A stretch of 31,583 bases of DNA from a virus: positions 1 through 31,583 of the IMG/VR virus record IMGVR_UViG_3300042445_002079; one strand, given 5' to 3'. Positions 6,476 through 12,555 of the stretch are shown one piece after another. Below the pieces are notes generated by a model. That model was not told the origin of the DNA. It searched no databases and worked only from the letters and a program-made list of their open reading frames with translations. Each line of letters opens with the position of its first letter. The stretch's first letter is position 1. Position numbers and translations under genes: made by a program.

Positions 6476-6569
6476 GCCTGATCCATAGGCTTATGGTCTA
6501 TGGTTCGGGCTAGGGGTTCGATAGGCGAATCTCTACCCGCTTACGCGGGCTAACGGTTAGGGGTAAGTA
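6476..6569 (+). promoter_or_regulatory. Start-associated tandem-hairpin element 8
   Basis: Hairpin 1 pairs 6476-6490 with 6496-6510 (14 of 15). Hairpin 2 is a full 10-bp stem, TAGGGGTTCG 6511-6520 with CGAATCTCTA 6526-6535, around loop ATAGG. A third hairpin, CCCGC/GCGGG at 6536-6549, follows. GGTTAGGGGTAAGTA at 6555-6569 precedes the ATG. Confidence 0.8.
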
Positions 6570-6962
6570 ATGAAGACTATTGCTGCGGAAGTGTGGTATA
6601 TCAGTACGGAATGTCATTGTTACGACGAAGACGAAGATAGTGCATATGGATGGTGTGGTGGCTGCTATGAGGATGATAAGCGCGAGGTGCTAATCCTGAT
6701 CGAACGATGGGTGAATAACTACGCGCCAGAATCCTGGCAGGGCAACGTAGCTATTGACGCTAAGGGAATGGGATGGCAACGCGTATCCGGTAGGGCCATT
6801 GTGGATATGACCGATATCCTGCCCGCGCTGCGGGTCAATGGTGACTATCGCTTAGAGGTGACCCTTGACGGGGGCGAGCTATCTGCCGTTCGATCATCGC
6901 ATGATGAGCCGTGTGGCGCATCGTTCCGTATTACGTTCACGAATGAGGATGGTAACCAATGA
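6570..6962 (+). CDS. Hypothetical protein with Cys/Asp-rich N-terminus
   Basis: A 130-residue acidic protein. Residues 14-32 contain four cysteines and a His (ECHCYDEDEDS, then YGWCGGCYED), suggesting one metal site. The rest looks beta-rich. No family recognised. The start lies six bases after AGGGG; the gene ends in an ATGA overlap with the next small gene. Confidence 0.7.
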   Translation: MKTIAAEVWYISTECHCYDEDEDSAYGWCGGCYEDDKREVLILIERWVNNYAPESWQGNVAIDAKGMGWQRVSGRAIVDMTDILPALRVNGDYRLEVTLDGGELSAVRSSHDEPCGASFRITFTNEDGNQ

Positions 6963-7132
6963 TTACACATGAGAGGGTGCGTCATAGTGGCGCGTTGATC
7001 CTAAGCTGCATGGTTAGCGATGGGTCTATGGTGTGGCTTGAGAGTCGAACGTATCAGGGCTACCCCGTGCGCGAGGCTAAGCGGATTCACCGTGACTACC
7101 TGGCACACAATGGCCTGACCATTGTGGACTAA
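6959..7132 (+). CDS. 57-residue hypothetical protein
   Basis: A small gene read from ATG at 6959 to TAA at 7132. It starts MITHERVRHSG and ends HNGLTIVD. The ATGA overlap with the upstream stop supports translational coupling, and its codons resemble those of its neighbours. The KRIHRDYLAHNGL segment is basic and helical. No family recognised. Confidence 0.65.
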   Translation: MITHERVRHSGALILSCMVSDGSMVWLESRTYQGYPVREAKRIHRDYLAHNGLTIVD

Positions 7133-7133
7133 T

Positions 7134-7223
7134 CCTAGTGGTTTGCCTGATACCCGTAGCGGGGAAGCTGCGGGTATCGGGTTCGGCACTAGGCCGATAT
7201 CGAAACAATGAAAGGTTAGGGCT
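7134..7223 (+). promoter_or_regulatory. Start-associated hairpin element 9 (variant)
   Basis: Hairpin 1 pairs 7145-7160 with 7167-7182 (16 bp with G-T pairs) around GGGGAA and is enclosed by a further perfect 7-bp pair, CCTAGTG 7134-7140 with CACTAGG 7187-7193. No second hairpin of the usual type is present. GGTTAGGGCT at 7214-7223 is a degenerate motif touching the ATG. Confidence 0.6.
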
Positions 7224-7550
7224 ATGACTACCGAGGAAACAGAAAAGACACACAGCTGGGGTGACCTGGCAGCACTTACCCACGAAACGCAGGTCGATGA
7301 GTTCGGTTTCTGCATATGCGAGGACAATGAGGGTAATGAAAATCCCTATGATGACTGCCCCGAAAACGTCATGAGTAAGTATGACCTATGGGTGGACACC
7401 GAAACGGGAACGTATGGTGGCGGGGCGATCACGTTGCTATCCTGGGCCGAGCTGCCCGTACCGGTGCGTAATGACCTTGATGCAGCCGTCGAATCCGGCG
7501 ATGAGGCCGTCATTGTGCGTATCGCTAACGGTTACGGGTGGTCAGCATGA
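7224..7550 (+). CDS. Acidic hypothetical protein with Cys residues
   Basis: A 108-residue, strongly acidic protein. FCICEDNEGNENPYDDC near residues 29-45 could be a metal-binding loop. The C-terminal half has one beta segment and one helix. No family recognised. The start is at the ATG after GGTTAGGGCT. The last four bases start the next gene. Confidence 0.7.
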   Translation: MTTEETEKTHSWGDLAALTHETQVDEFGFCICEDNEGNENPYDDCPENVMSKYDLWVDTETGTYGGGAITLLSWAELPVPVRNDLDAAVESGDEAVIVRIANGYGWSA

Positions 7551-7738
7551 ACGTCACACGCGTAAGCATTGACGCGGACACCTACTATGACGTTCGCACG
7601 TTCCTATCTGTTGCCGTTGGTGCATTGAGGCAGGAGCGGCAAATCTATTCTTACAAGCCCGAAGAAATCCTGGCACTTTATGATTCGATGCTGACTAACG
7701 CAGACTTTATCTTCCCAGCCGATAGCAACGCTGAATGA
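7547..7738 (+). CDS. Small hypothetical protein
   Basis: A 63-residue protein starting MNVTRVSIDADTYY. The ATG at 7547 forms an ATGA overlap with the upstream stop and is preferred over an in-frame GTG nine bases earlier. A central helix resembles a ribbon-helix-helix or helical hairpin protein, but I cannot assign it. It overlaps a tiny membrane peptide gene by ATGA. Confidence 0.65.
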   Translation: MNVTRVSIDADTYYDVRTFLSVAVGALRQERQIYSYKPEEILALYDSMLTNADFIFPADSNAE

Positions 7739-7809
7739 CGGCAACTATCGTGGCATTAGTCATCTTATCTTTACCCGTAATCGTAGAGTATTGGAGAATA
7801 GGAAAATGA
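7735..7809 (+). CDS. 24-residue membrane micropeptide
   Basis: The reading frame from ATG 7735 to TGA 7809 encodes a peptide that is almost entirely one hydrophobic helix (IVALVILSLPVIV) with a basic end (YWRIGK). Both ends overlap neighbours by ATGA (7735-7738 and 7806-7809), the arrangement used between real genes throughout this arm. That is the main argument that it is translated. It could be a membrane-active or regulatory peptide. Confidence 0.5.
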   Translation: MTATIVALVILSLPVIVEYWRIGK

Positions 7810-7994
7810 AAGCCAAACTAAGAATGATCGAGCATCCCCGCCCAGCGCGGGACGTTATCATTGAGGAACTATCTGAGAGCTACACGCAGCACTGCCGTGA
7901 ACCTTGGTTCAGGGTATTGGACTGCAAAACAGGGATCAGGGTGTATGCCTCGGTGCATGAACTAACCCTAAGCGGGGTGGCAGCTCATGCGTGA
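7806..7994 (+). CDS. Small hypothetical protein
   Basis: A 62-residue basic protein beginning MKAKLRMIEHP. The ATG at 7806 is chosen because GGAG lies nine bases upstream and it forms an ATGA overlap with the micropeptide gene; a TTG at 7791 is less likely. No family recognised. The gene ends in an 8-base overlap with the WhiB gene. Confidence 0.65.
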   Translation: MKAKLRMIEHPRPARDVIIEELSESYTQHCREPWFRVLDCKTGIRVYASVHELTLSGVAAHA

Positions 7995-8391
7995 CACCTA
8001 TGTGGCACAGCGAGATAGTGACCGTGAATGGTGGGATAAAGCATCATGCGCCCGTGGCTATTCGGAATGGTGGGATGTGGATATGCACCAGCATGAGGCC
8101 ACGCTAAGCCTGAACAATGTGAAAGGCGTGGTGATGTGTGTGCAATGCCCCGTTCGTAATGAGTGCCTAGCTGATGCACTAAAGCATGGCGGTGAACACA
8201 CCATTCGAGCGGGATACACACCTAAGCAGCAGAATGAGCTAATCAAGAACGGTCATGCCTGGTCACGGGTTATCCGCATCGTGGAAAAGATGCTAACCTT
8301 ATCACCGGACGATCAGATAGTGGCTGAAAAGTCACATGAAGTGCTACGCGGTAGTGCGAAAAGGGTGAACGGTAAATGGATAGATACCTAA
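7987..8391 (+). CDS. WhiB-family iron-sulfur transcriptional regulator
   Basis: A 134-residue Wbl protein. The four cluster cysteines are visible: one in ASC near residue 21, and three in CVQCPVRNEC near residues 51-60, the family C-x2-C-x5-C pattern. A further segment, GGEHTIRAGYT, matches the G-rich turn, slightly altered from the usual GVWGG. Wbl proteins bind a [4Fe-4S] cluster and contact the primary sigma factor. Phage Wbl proteins, such as that of mycobacteriophage TM4, interfere with host WhiB2 and with septation. It is the marker for an actinobacterial host. The C-terminal 45 residues are charged and not conserved. Confidence 0.9.
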   Translation: MRDTYVAQRDSDREWWDKASCARGYSEWWDVDMHQHEATLSLNNVKGVVMCVQCPVRNECLADALKHGGEHTIRAGYTPKQQNELIKNGHAWSRVIRIVEKMLTLSPDDQIVAEKSHEVLRGSAKRVNGKWIDT

Positions 8392-8552
8392 CCAAACGTG
8401 AAACGGTGGATGAAGCAGAGTTTCTGATGAGCCTACGCGTTTCACAATGGCAGGCAGCTGAACAACTAGGGGTCACGCTAAAGACCCTGGAAACCTATTG
8501 GCGCAAGATTAGAGGGGTGAGAGCACCGTGGCTACCGAGCAACCAGAACTAG
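8376..8552 (+). CDS. Small helix-turn-helix protein
   Basis: A 58-residue protein from ATG 8376 to TAG 8552. Residues 20-46 (SLRVSQWQAAEQLGV, then TLKTLETYWRKI) form a clear HTH of the kind seen in small phage regulators and sigma region 4. It overlaps the WhiB gene by 16 bases and the next gene by 25, so the three are one translational group. It may act with WhiB on transcription (inference). Confidence 0.7.
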   Translation: MDRYLTKRETVDEAEFLMSLRVSQWQAAEQLGVTLKTLETYWRKIRGVRAPWLPSNQN

Positions 8553-8707
8553 AGATGTGTGCCTGGCCGATATTGGGGTCAGGATGGACTGCATCAGGCG
8601 ATTGGGCCGATGAGGGTGGATCATGTTGGCAGCTGGCTGAACCGGATAGTGCCTATTGCGCGGATCACCGCTATAAAACCATTCCACCAGGGTATCGAGA
8701 TGAGTAA
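8528..8707 (+). CDS. GcrA-like zinc-finger microprotein
   Basis: A 59-residue protein from GTG 8528. CAWPI near residue 11, C at about 33, and YCADHRY near 43-49 reproduce the C/C/C/H spacing of the zinc-binding tail of GcrA-type proteins and related actinophage microproteins. GcrA itself works with sigma-70 at methylated promoters; whether this protein does is unknown. It overlaps the HTH gene by 25 bases and the lysozyme gene by 8. Confidence 0.65.
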   Translation: MATEQPELEMCAWPILGSGWTASGDWADEGGSCWQLAEPDSAYCADHRYKTIPPGYRDE

Positions 8708-9218
8708 TCAGGAACGCCCGCCTGCGGGCTTAGTGGTGTTCACCATTGTGGTAGTGGCTATGGCCGTGGGTGCATTGTGGCTTGACTCTAACCGAGCTGC
8801 ACCTGTGGCTAAACCTAAAGCTGAGCGGTCTTTCACCGTACCAACTAACCTAAAACCGATTCCTGGCACACCACCACCCACCAAAGCTGCCTTTAAGAAG
8901 CCACAGAAGCGTATCTCGCGGGCTAAGGTGCGTATTCTGAACGTGGACTCCAAGGCTAAGCGTTACGCCCTTACGTTGGTGTCTAGCCCCACTCAGATGG
9001 CCTGTCTGCTGCCGTTGTGGCAGAAGGAGTCTGGTTGGTCTGCTACTAGCGACAATCCTACGTCCTCAGCCTACGGTATCCCGCAGATTTTGGGGCTTGA
9101 GGCTCGTACTGGTGATGATTACCGAGCGCAAGTGCGTGCTGGCCTGGGATACATCAAGCATCGCTATGGCACACCCTGTCGAGCGTGGGCTTTCTGGCAG
9201 AACAATCGGTGGTACTGA
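8700..9218 (+). CDS. Membrane-anchored lysozyme-like (transglycosylase) protein
   Basis: A 172-residue protein. It has a short cytoplasmic N-terminus, a hydrophobic helix at about residues 11-30 (VVFTIVVVAMAVGALWL), a Pro/Lys-rich linker, then a C-terminal lysozyme-like domain. The domain carries WQKESGWS with the putative catalytic Glu, SSAYGIPQ, and GLGYIKHRYGTPCRAW, as in Rpf-type and aggregation-promoting-factor transglycosylases. The ATG at 8700 is preferred to a longer frame from 8559, because the extra residues overlap the zinc-finger gene in another frame and do not resemble the family. It probably cleaves peptidoglycan from the outer membrane face, for exit, or to alter the host wall early. 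Confidence 0.85.
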   Translation: MSNQERPPAGLVVFTIVVVAMAVGALWLDSNRAAPVAKPKAERSFTVPTNLKPIPGTPPPTKAAFKKPQKRISRAKVRILNVDSKAKRYALTLVSSPTQMACLLPLWQKESGWSATSDNPTSSAYGIPQILGLEARTGDDYRAQVRAGLGYIKHRYGTPCRAWAFWQNNRWY

Positions 9219-9445
9219 TGTATTGGTCTTTCGCCCTTGCTGCCGGTTCTATGACCGGCTTGTGGATCGCTGGGAAGCGACCCATGCAGGGCTGGATAGT
9301 CCTACTGGGGATGGAAGTGTTGTGGTGCTGGTATTCGGTAGCCACCAAGCAGTACGGGCTGGGTGTGCTATGCCTGGCATACGGGATCATTTATTGTGCA
9401 AACACAATCAGGGAATGGAAGCGAAACAATGAGCAGCAGGGGTAA
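9218..9445 (+). CDS. Small three-pass membrane protein (holin candidate)
   Basis: A 75-residue protein from ATG 9218, which shares one base with the stop of the lysozyme-like gene. Three hydrophobic segments (about residues 2-19, 26-45 and 47-65) are followed by a charged tail, REWKRNNEQQG. Small size, the membrane segments, charged C-terminus and position after a wall hydrolase suggest a holin or partner protein. No family signature is seen, so this is inference. Confidence 0.65.
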   Translation: MYWSFALAAGSMTGLWIAGKRPMQGWIVLLGMEVLWCWYSVATKQYGLGVLCLAYGIIYCANTIREWKRNNEQQG

Positions 9446-9611
9446 AGGTTTCAGGTATCAGCTGGTACTGGTCAGGGATGGCCGTCAATGCGCCACCATG
9501 TATGGCAATGACCTTGAGGAGATCACCGGAGTGCAGACGAACGCCACCTTCGATGGCTACCATGCTGAACTCACTGAACTTGACGACGAAGGTAACCCTG
9601 CACTACCCTAA
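9429..9611 (+). CDS. Small hypothetical protein, last gene of rightward arm
   Basis: A 60-residue protein from ATG 9429, overlapping the membrane protein gene by 17 bases. A basic N-terminus (MSSRGKGFRYQ) is followed by beta-type segments and an acidic C-terminus. It could be a small DNA-binding or anti-restriction-type protein, but no family is recognised. Confidence 0.6.
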   Translation: MSSRGKGFRYQLVLVRDGRQCATMYGNDLEEITGVQTNATFDGYHAELTELDDEGNPALP

Positions 9612-9659
9612 AGATGTTGCCGGAACCCATCAACCCCCCGAAGGTGGGCCTACGGCACG

Positions 9660-9725
9660 CCACCTAACCCCTAATAGGTGGAAAAGAAGAACCCACTAGC
9701 TACCTAACCGGCTAGTGGGTTTTTC
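9660..9725. terminator. Bidirectional intrinsic terminator with upstream hairpin
   Basis: A perfect 10-bp stem, ACCCACTAGC 9691-9700 with GCTAGTGGGT 9711-9720, is followed on the plus strand by TTTTTCT. On the minus strand it is followed by a pyrimidine tract. It ends the rightward arm and lies at the stop of the convergent sigma-like gene. A second 7-bp hairpin (CCACCTA 9660-9666 with TAGGTGG 9675-9681) stands just before it. Confidence 0.85.
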
Positions 9726-10408
9726 TATTGGTTGCGTGAAGTTTCGACCGCAGCCTGAGCATTGGACTTGACCCGACGTGAACCGAGGCCGTCCCAGGGT
9801 GTGTCACCACCGGTTAGCTCAACGATACGCTCCACGGCACGATCAACGCGGGCTTTCAGGGCATGAACAGTGATCTCCAACTCCATTGCGGCCAACTCCT
9901 CACTCATCTTGTCCAAGTAAAGGAACTCTAGGGCCATACGTTGCTCAGCAGACAGCTTTGGTAGCACCATCTCAATGTCGATAGCCATTGCGGGTAGGTT
10001 TCCACCTGTTGATGGCTCTCTTGGTGGCTTACGTCCACCCTCGGGTTCACCACGCAAGGTTTCACGCCACGATCCATCATAAACTAGGGGTAGCAGCTCA
10101 CGCACAATGCCACGGTTAAAGAACCATTCATCGGTGTGGTGGTAGCCACACATCTGGGCCTTCATCTTCCGGCAGAACCGTTCACCCTGCTTATGCATAC
10201 GCTTATTTAAGATCCACACATTAGTTTTGAGAACCTTCTCATCCTCAACGCTGAGCCATTCAGTCACACGGCGGTGGTTATGGTATCCCCACTCAATCAG
10301 ATCGGATCGAATGTCATCAGCCTCAACGTAGCCCGAATACCTTCGGGCAAGGTTAGTGGCAACAGGGTAGGCGTGTTGGAGAAAGTCTGGGTGCAGGTAC
10401 TCGGTCAT
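9725..10408 (-). CDS. Sigma-70-like factor (phage sigma or HTH)
   Basis: A 227-residue protein, last gene of the minus-strand replication operon. The N-terminal segment ATNLARRYSGYVEADDIRSD resembles sigma region 2 (DD followed by an acidic, helical stretch). Residues 150-195 (LPKLSAEQRMALEFLYLDKM, then TVHALKARVDRAVERI) resemble the region 4 HTH. The middle and the extreme C-terminus are unlike ECF factors. It could direct RNA polymerase to late promoters. An ATGA overlap couples it to the exonuclease gene. The alternative is a generic HTH protein. Confidence 0.6.
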   Translation of the reverse strand: MTEYLHPDFLQHAYPVATNLARRYSGYVEADDIRSDLIEWGYHNHRRVTEWLSVEDEKVLKTNVWILNKRMHKQGERFCRKMKAQMCGYHHTDEWFFNRGIVRELLPLVYDGSWRETLRGEPEGGRKPPREPSTGGNLPAMAIDIEMVLPKLSAEQRMALEFLYLDKMSEELAAMELEITVHALKARVDRAVERIVELTGGDTPWDGLGSRRVKSNAQAAVETSRNQ

Positions 10409-11160
10409 TTTGCACCACGCATCTCAGTGCCACGCAGCTGGGATTTACCCTTAGACCATGAACCGCAGTCACGGCACTGGTATCGCTGGTACACGGCGGT
10501 GGTGGTGTATGCCTGACCACGTTTGGTTAGCCTGCTGCCACCACAGCGAGGGCAACAGCCCTCAGCTCCACCGTAAAGCTCATGCGATGGGTGGTCTTTG
10601 ATCCACGAACCGAGCCGGTCATACAGTTTCTCAGTTAATCGAACATCTTGGATGTTGTACTTCTTCATCAACGCCCAAGCCTTCACGTCACCAGCCAGGC
10701 ACTTGACCCACAGATCGTGACCCGTGTGTGGTGTTTTTTGTCCGATACCAAGTTGATCGGAAACGTGTTGCAGCTTGTTTGATGGGAAACGGAACTGCGA
10801 CTTGACCACCTTGAGCAAGTCCACGTTCCTGAACGGGCTTGGTGGGTTCATGCCAGCAAGTACAAACTCTCGCTGAAAGTGTTTGATGTCAAACGTGACA
10901 CCGTTGTAGGTCACAACAATGTCGGCTTCATCAAGTAGTCGGTGTGCTTGCTTCACCATCTTGGCGTGACCATCGTGGTGGTCTGAATAAAACTCTACGT
11001 TCCTCTCGCCATACCACTTAGCGGCAAATGAGATCATGGACGTTGTGTCCATCAGTTGTGATAAGGATACGTTCTGCTGCCACAATCCCCAAACGTGAGC
11101 TAAGTTTGGACTGGTCTCTATGTCGCAAAGGAGTATGCGTGGCTTGTTTGTTTCCGGCAT
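10405..11160 (-). CDS. DnaQ-like 3'-5' exonuclease with C-terminal zinc ribbon
   Basis: A protein of about 251 residues. The RNase H-like exonuclease motifs are in order: CDIETS near residue 12 (Exo I, D and E), VTYNGVTFDIKHF near 85 (Exo II), and YNIQDVRLTEKLY near 173 (Exo III, D). A C-terminal zinc ribbon follows, with CCPRCGGS and YQCRDCGSW. This resembles predicted exonucleases of B-family type carried as separate proteins in actinophages. GGAAGG lies eight bases before the ATG at 11160 and almost touches an ATG at 11166, so 11160 is preferred. It may proofread or process replication ends. Confidence 0.82.
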   Translation of the reverse strand: MPETNKPRILLCDIETSPNLAHVWGLWQQNVSLSQLMDTTSMISFAAKWYGERNVEFYSDHHDGHAKMVKQAHRLLDEADIVVTYNGVTFDIKHFQREFVLAGMNPPSPFRNVDLLKVVKSQFRFPSNKLQHVSDQLGIGQKTPHTGHDLWVKCLAGDVKAWALMKKYNIQDVRLTEKLYDRLGSWIKDHPSHELYGGAEGCCPRCGGSRLTKRGQAYTTTAVYQRYQCRDCGSWSKGKSQLRGTEMRGAK

Positions 11161-11217
11161 TGTCATGCCTTCCGTTAAGTAGCCCCCAGGTGCAGGGCGA
11201 AGTTCAGGGTAGTCGGG

Positions 11218-11664
11218 TTATAAGTCGTCAATGATTTCGATGTTGGCAACATAGCCAACCACATCAACAAGGTTGTCGCGCTTCTCAAGGTGAGCATCAC
11301 GACTAATCTTTTGTAAAACATTCAACCAGCACACATCGCGTGCATCCAGGTCGAGGTCAATGTCGTACTTGCGGTTCAAGTAAGCAGTCCACATCTCAGC
11401 AGTGCAGCCGTGGTTGTCTGCTGGGTGGCCGTAGGTGTCTTGCCGTTCACCATTCACAATCTCATCAGCCTCAGTAAGAACAGCCGACTTAACCTTCTTG
11501 CTTTCCTTGCGGTAATCATCCCACTGATGCGGGTCTATGGATTTACGGGCGGAACTTGTACCAAAACCAGTCCAGCTTGCAGATCCGATTTTACTACCCG
11601 AAACCCACTGTCGCGGAGAAGGTTCAGCACCTGCTCCCATTCCGTTCGAGTCACTCACAATCAT
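11218..11664 (-). CDS. DUF6378-like protein
   Basis: A 148-residue protein. The first 50 residues are Gly/Ser-rich and probably disordered. The rest carries ADEIVNGERQDTYGHPADN and RDAHLEKRDNLVDVVGYV, which I recognise as the DUF6378 pattern of phage proteins. The conserved acidic helices resemble an all-alpha NTP pyrophosphohydrolase (MazG-like) arrangement, so a nucleotide-pool role is possible but unproven. A good ribosome site (AAAGGACG) precedes ATG 11664. Confidence 0.7.
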   Translation of the reverse strand: MIVSDSNGMGAGAEPSPRQWVSGSKIGSASWTGFGTSSARKSIDPHQWDDYRKESKKVKSAVLTEADEIVNGERQDTYGHPADNHGCTAEMWTAYLNRKYDIDLDLDARDVCWLNVLQKISRDAHLEKRDNLVDVVGYVANIEIIDDL

Positions 11665-11678
11665 CCGTCCTTTCGTTA

Positions 11679-12389
11679 TTAGAATGGTGGTTCATCTTCA
11701 TCAACTGGTGGCTTGAGTAAGTCCAAGACGTACTGTGGCCCTTGCTTTAGTACCGTGCTATTCAAATCTTCACCTGCTGGCAGGTAAATAATCCTTGCCC
11801 AAGGCAGTGCGTCAATGATCCTGTTAGCCAAACGCAGCCCAGGGTTCTCGCCGTTCTCTTTCACATCATTATCAGCCATGATGTAGATATTCTCAAATCC
11901 TTCGAAGCAACGTGTGAAGTAATCCTTCCACATTTCCACACCCGCAACACCAACAGCTGCAATGCCGACCACCGAATCCATGACAAGGGCATCAAGTTCA
12001 CCCTCACAAATGGCAATGGAAGTATCCGAGTTGTGAAACGCACGCACATTGAACAAGTGCGGTCTTTGACCAGCTGGCACTAGGTACTTTGGTTGCCTAT
12101 GTTCATCAAGAAACCGAAACTTGAAACCAACCGGCCCCGTTGGGGTCAGGTAGGGAATGGACAGCATCCCTTGGTACGGTTCATGCCCAGGTTCAGGCAC
12201 TTCCACGCTTCCAAGCCGGTAGTTGCTTATGGCTTGCTCGTCCAGTCCCCTTTCGAGTAGATAAGAATGAGCCTTCTCGGACAACTGCTTCTCGTAAGCT
12301 TTGGTAGCCCTCTCCTGTGATTTCTTCGACAAGCCTGACGGCAGTATTGAAGTCACAACACTCCTGTTCCCTAACAATAGATATGGCAT
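11679..12389 (-). CDS. Primase Toprim domain (second part of split primase)
   Basis: About 236 residues. From roughly residue 30 the sequence matches primase: AHSYLLERGLDEQAISNYRLG, then a Toprim core with ICEGELDALV (catalytic Glu) and IYIMADNDVKENG (DxD-type). The first 25 residues lie over the zinc-finger frame and do not look conserved. The frame is +1 relative to the zinc-finger gene, and the two overlap by about 200 bp. It is either translated separately from GTG 12392 or ATG 12389, or joined by a frameshift. Together the two make a DnaG-type primase. Confidence 0.85.
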   Translation of the reverse strand: MPYLLLGNRSVVTSILPSGLSKKSQERATKAYEKQLSEKAHSYLLERGLDEQAISNYRLGSVEVPEPGHEPYQGMLSIPYLTPTGPVGFKFRFLDEHRQPKYLVPAGQRPHLFNVRAFHNSDTSIAICEGELDALVMDSVVGIAAVGVAGVEMWKDYFTRCFEGFENIYIMADNDVKENGENPGLRLANRIIDALPWARIIYLPAGEDLNSTVLKQGPQYVLDLLKPPVDEDEPPF

Positions 12390-12555
12390 CACCCTTGATG
12401 CCGCAGGTGAAGCAGTAAAACAATCCTTTATCTGGGTTCACGGTTGCACTTGCGTGCTTATCGCCATGAAACGCGCACTTAATTGACTTGTTGTTTCCGT
12501 GATCGGGCACTCGCTCAAATCCATAATGGATTAATATTCTGCTGATGGTACTCAT
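12193..12555 (-). CDS. Primase CHC2-type zinc finger (first part of split primase)
   Basis: A 120-residue protein. IKCAFHGDKHASATVNPDKGLFYCFTCGIKG (only its C/H/C/C order matters) is the zinc-binding CHC2 domain of DnaG primases. AISIVREQECCDFNTAVRLVEEITG completes that domain. After about residue 78 (TGEGY) the conserved sequence continues in the other frame. The C-terminal 40 residues here (SLREAVVREGSF onward) look like out-of-frame read-through. The start overlaps the upstream small gene by ATGA. Confidence 0.85.
   Translation of the reverse strand: MSTISRILIHYGFERVPDHGNNKSIKCAFHGDKHASATVNPDKGLFYCFTCGIKGDAISIVREQECCDFNTAVRLVEEITGEGYQSLREAVVREGSFLSTRKGTGRASHKQLPAWKRGSA

Noticed and set aside
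2301-6569. TTAGGG repeats as telomere-like sequence
   Set aside because: The motif is single-copy per gene start with fixed spacing to ATG, not a tandem array, so it is a start-associated signal.
8559-8699. Longer N-terminus for the lysozyme-like protein
   Set aside because: The extra 47 residues are an out-of-frame reading of the zinc-finger gene; ATG 8700 gives a normal anchor start.
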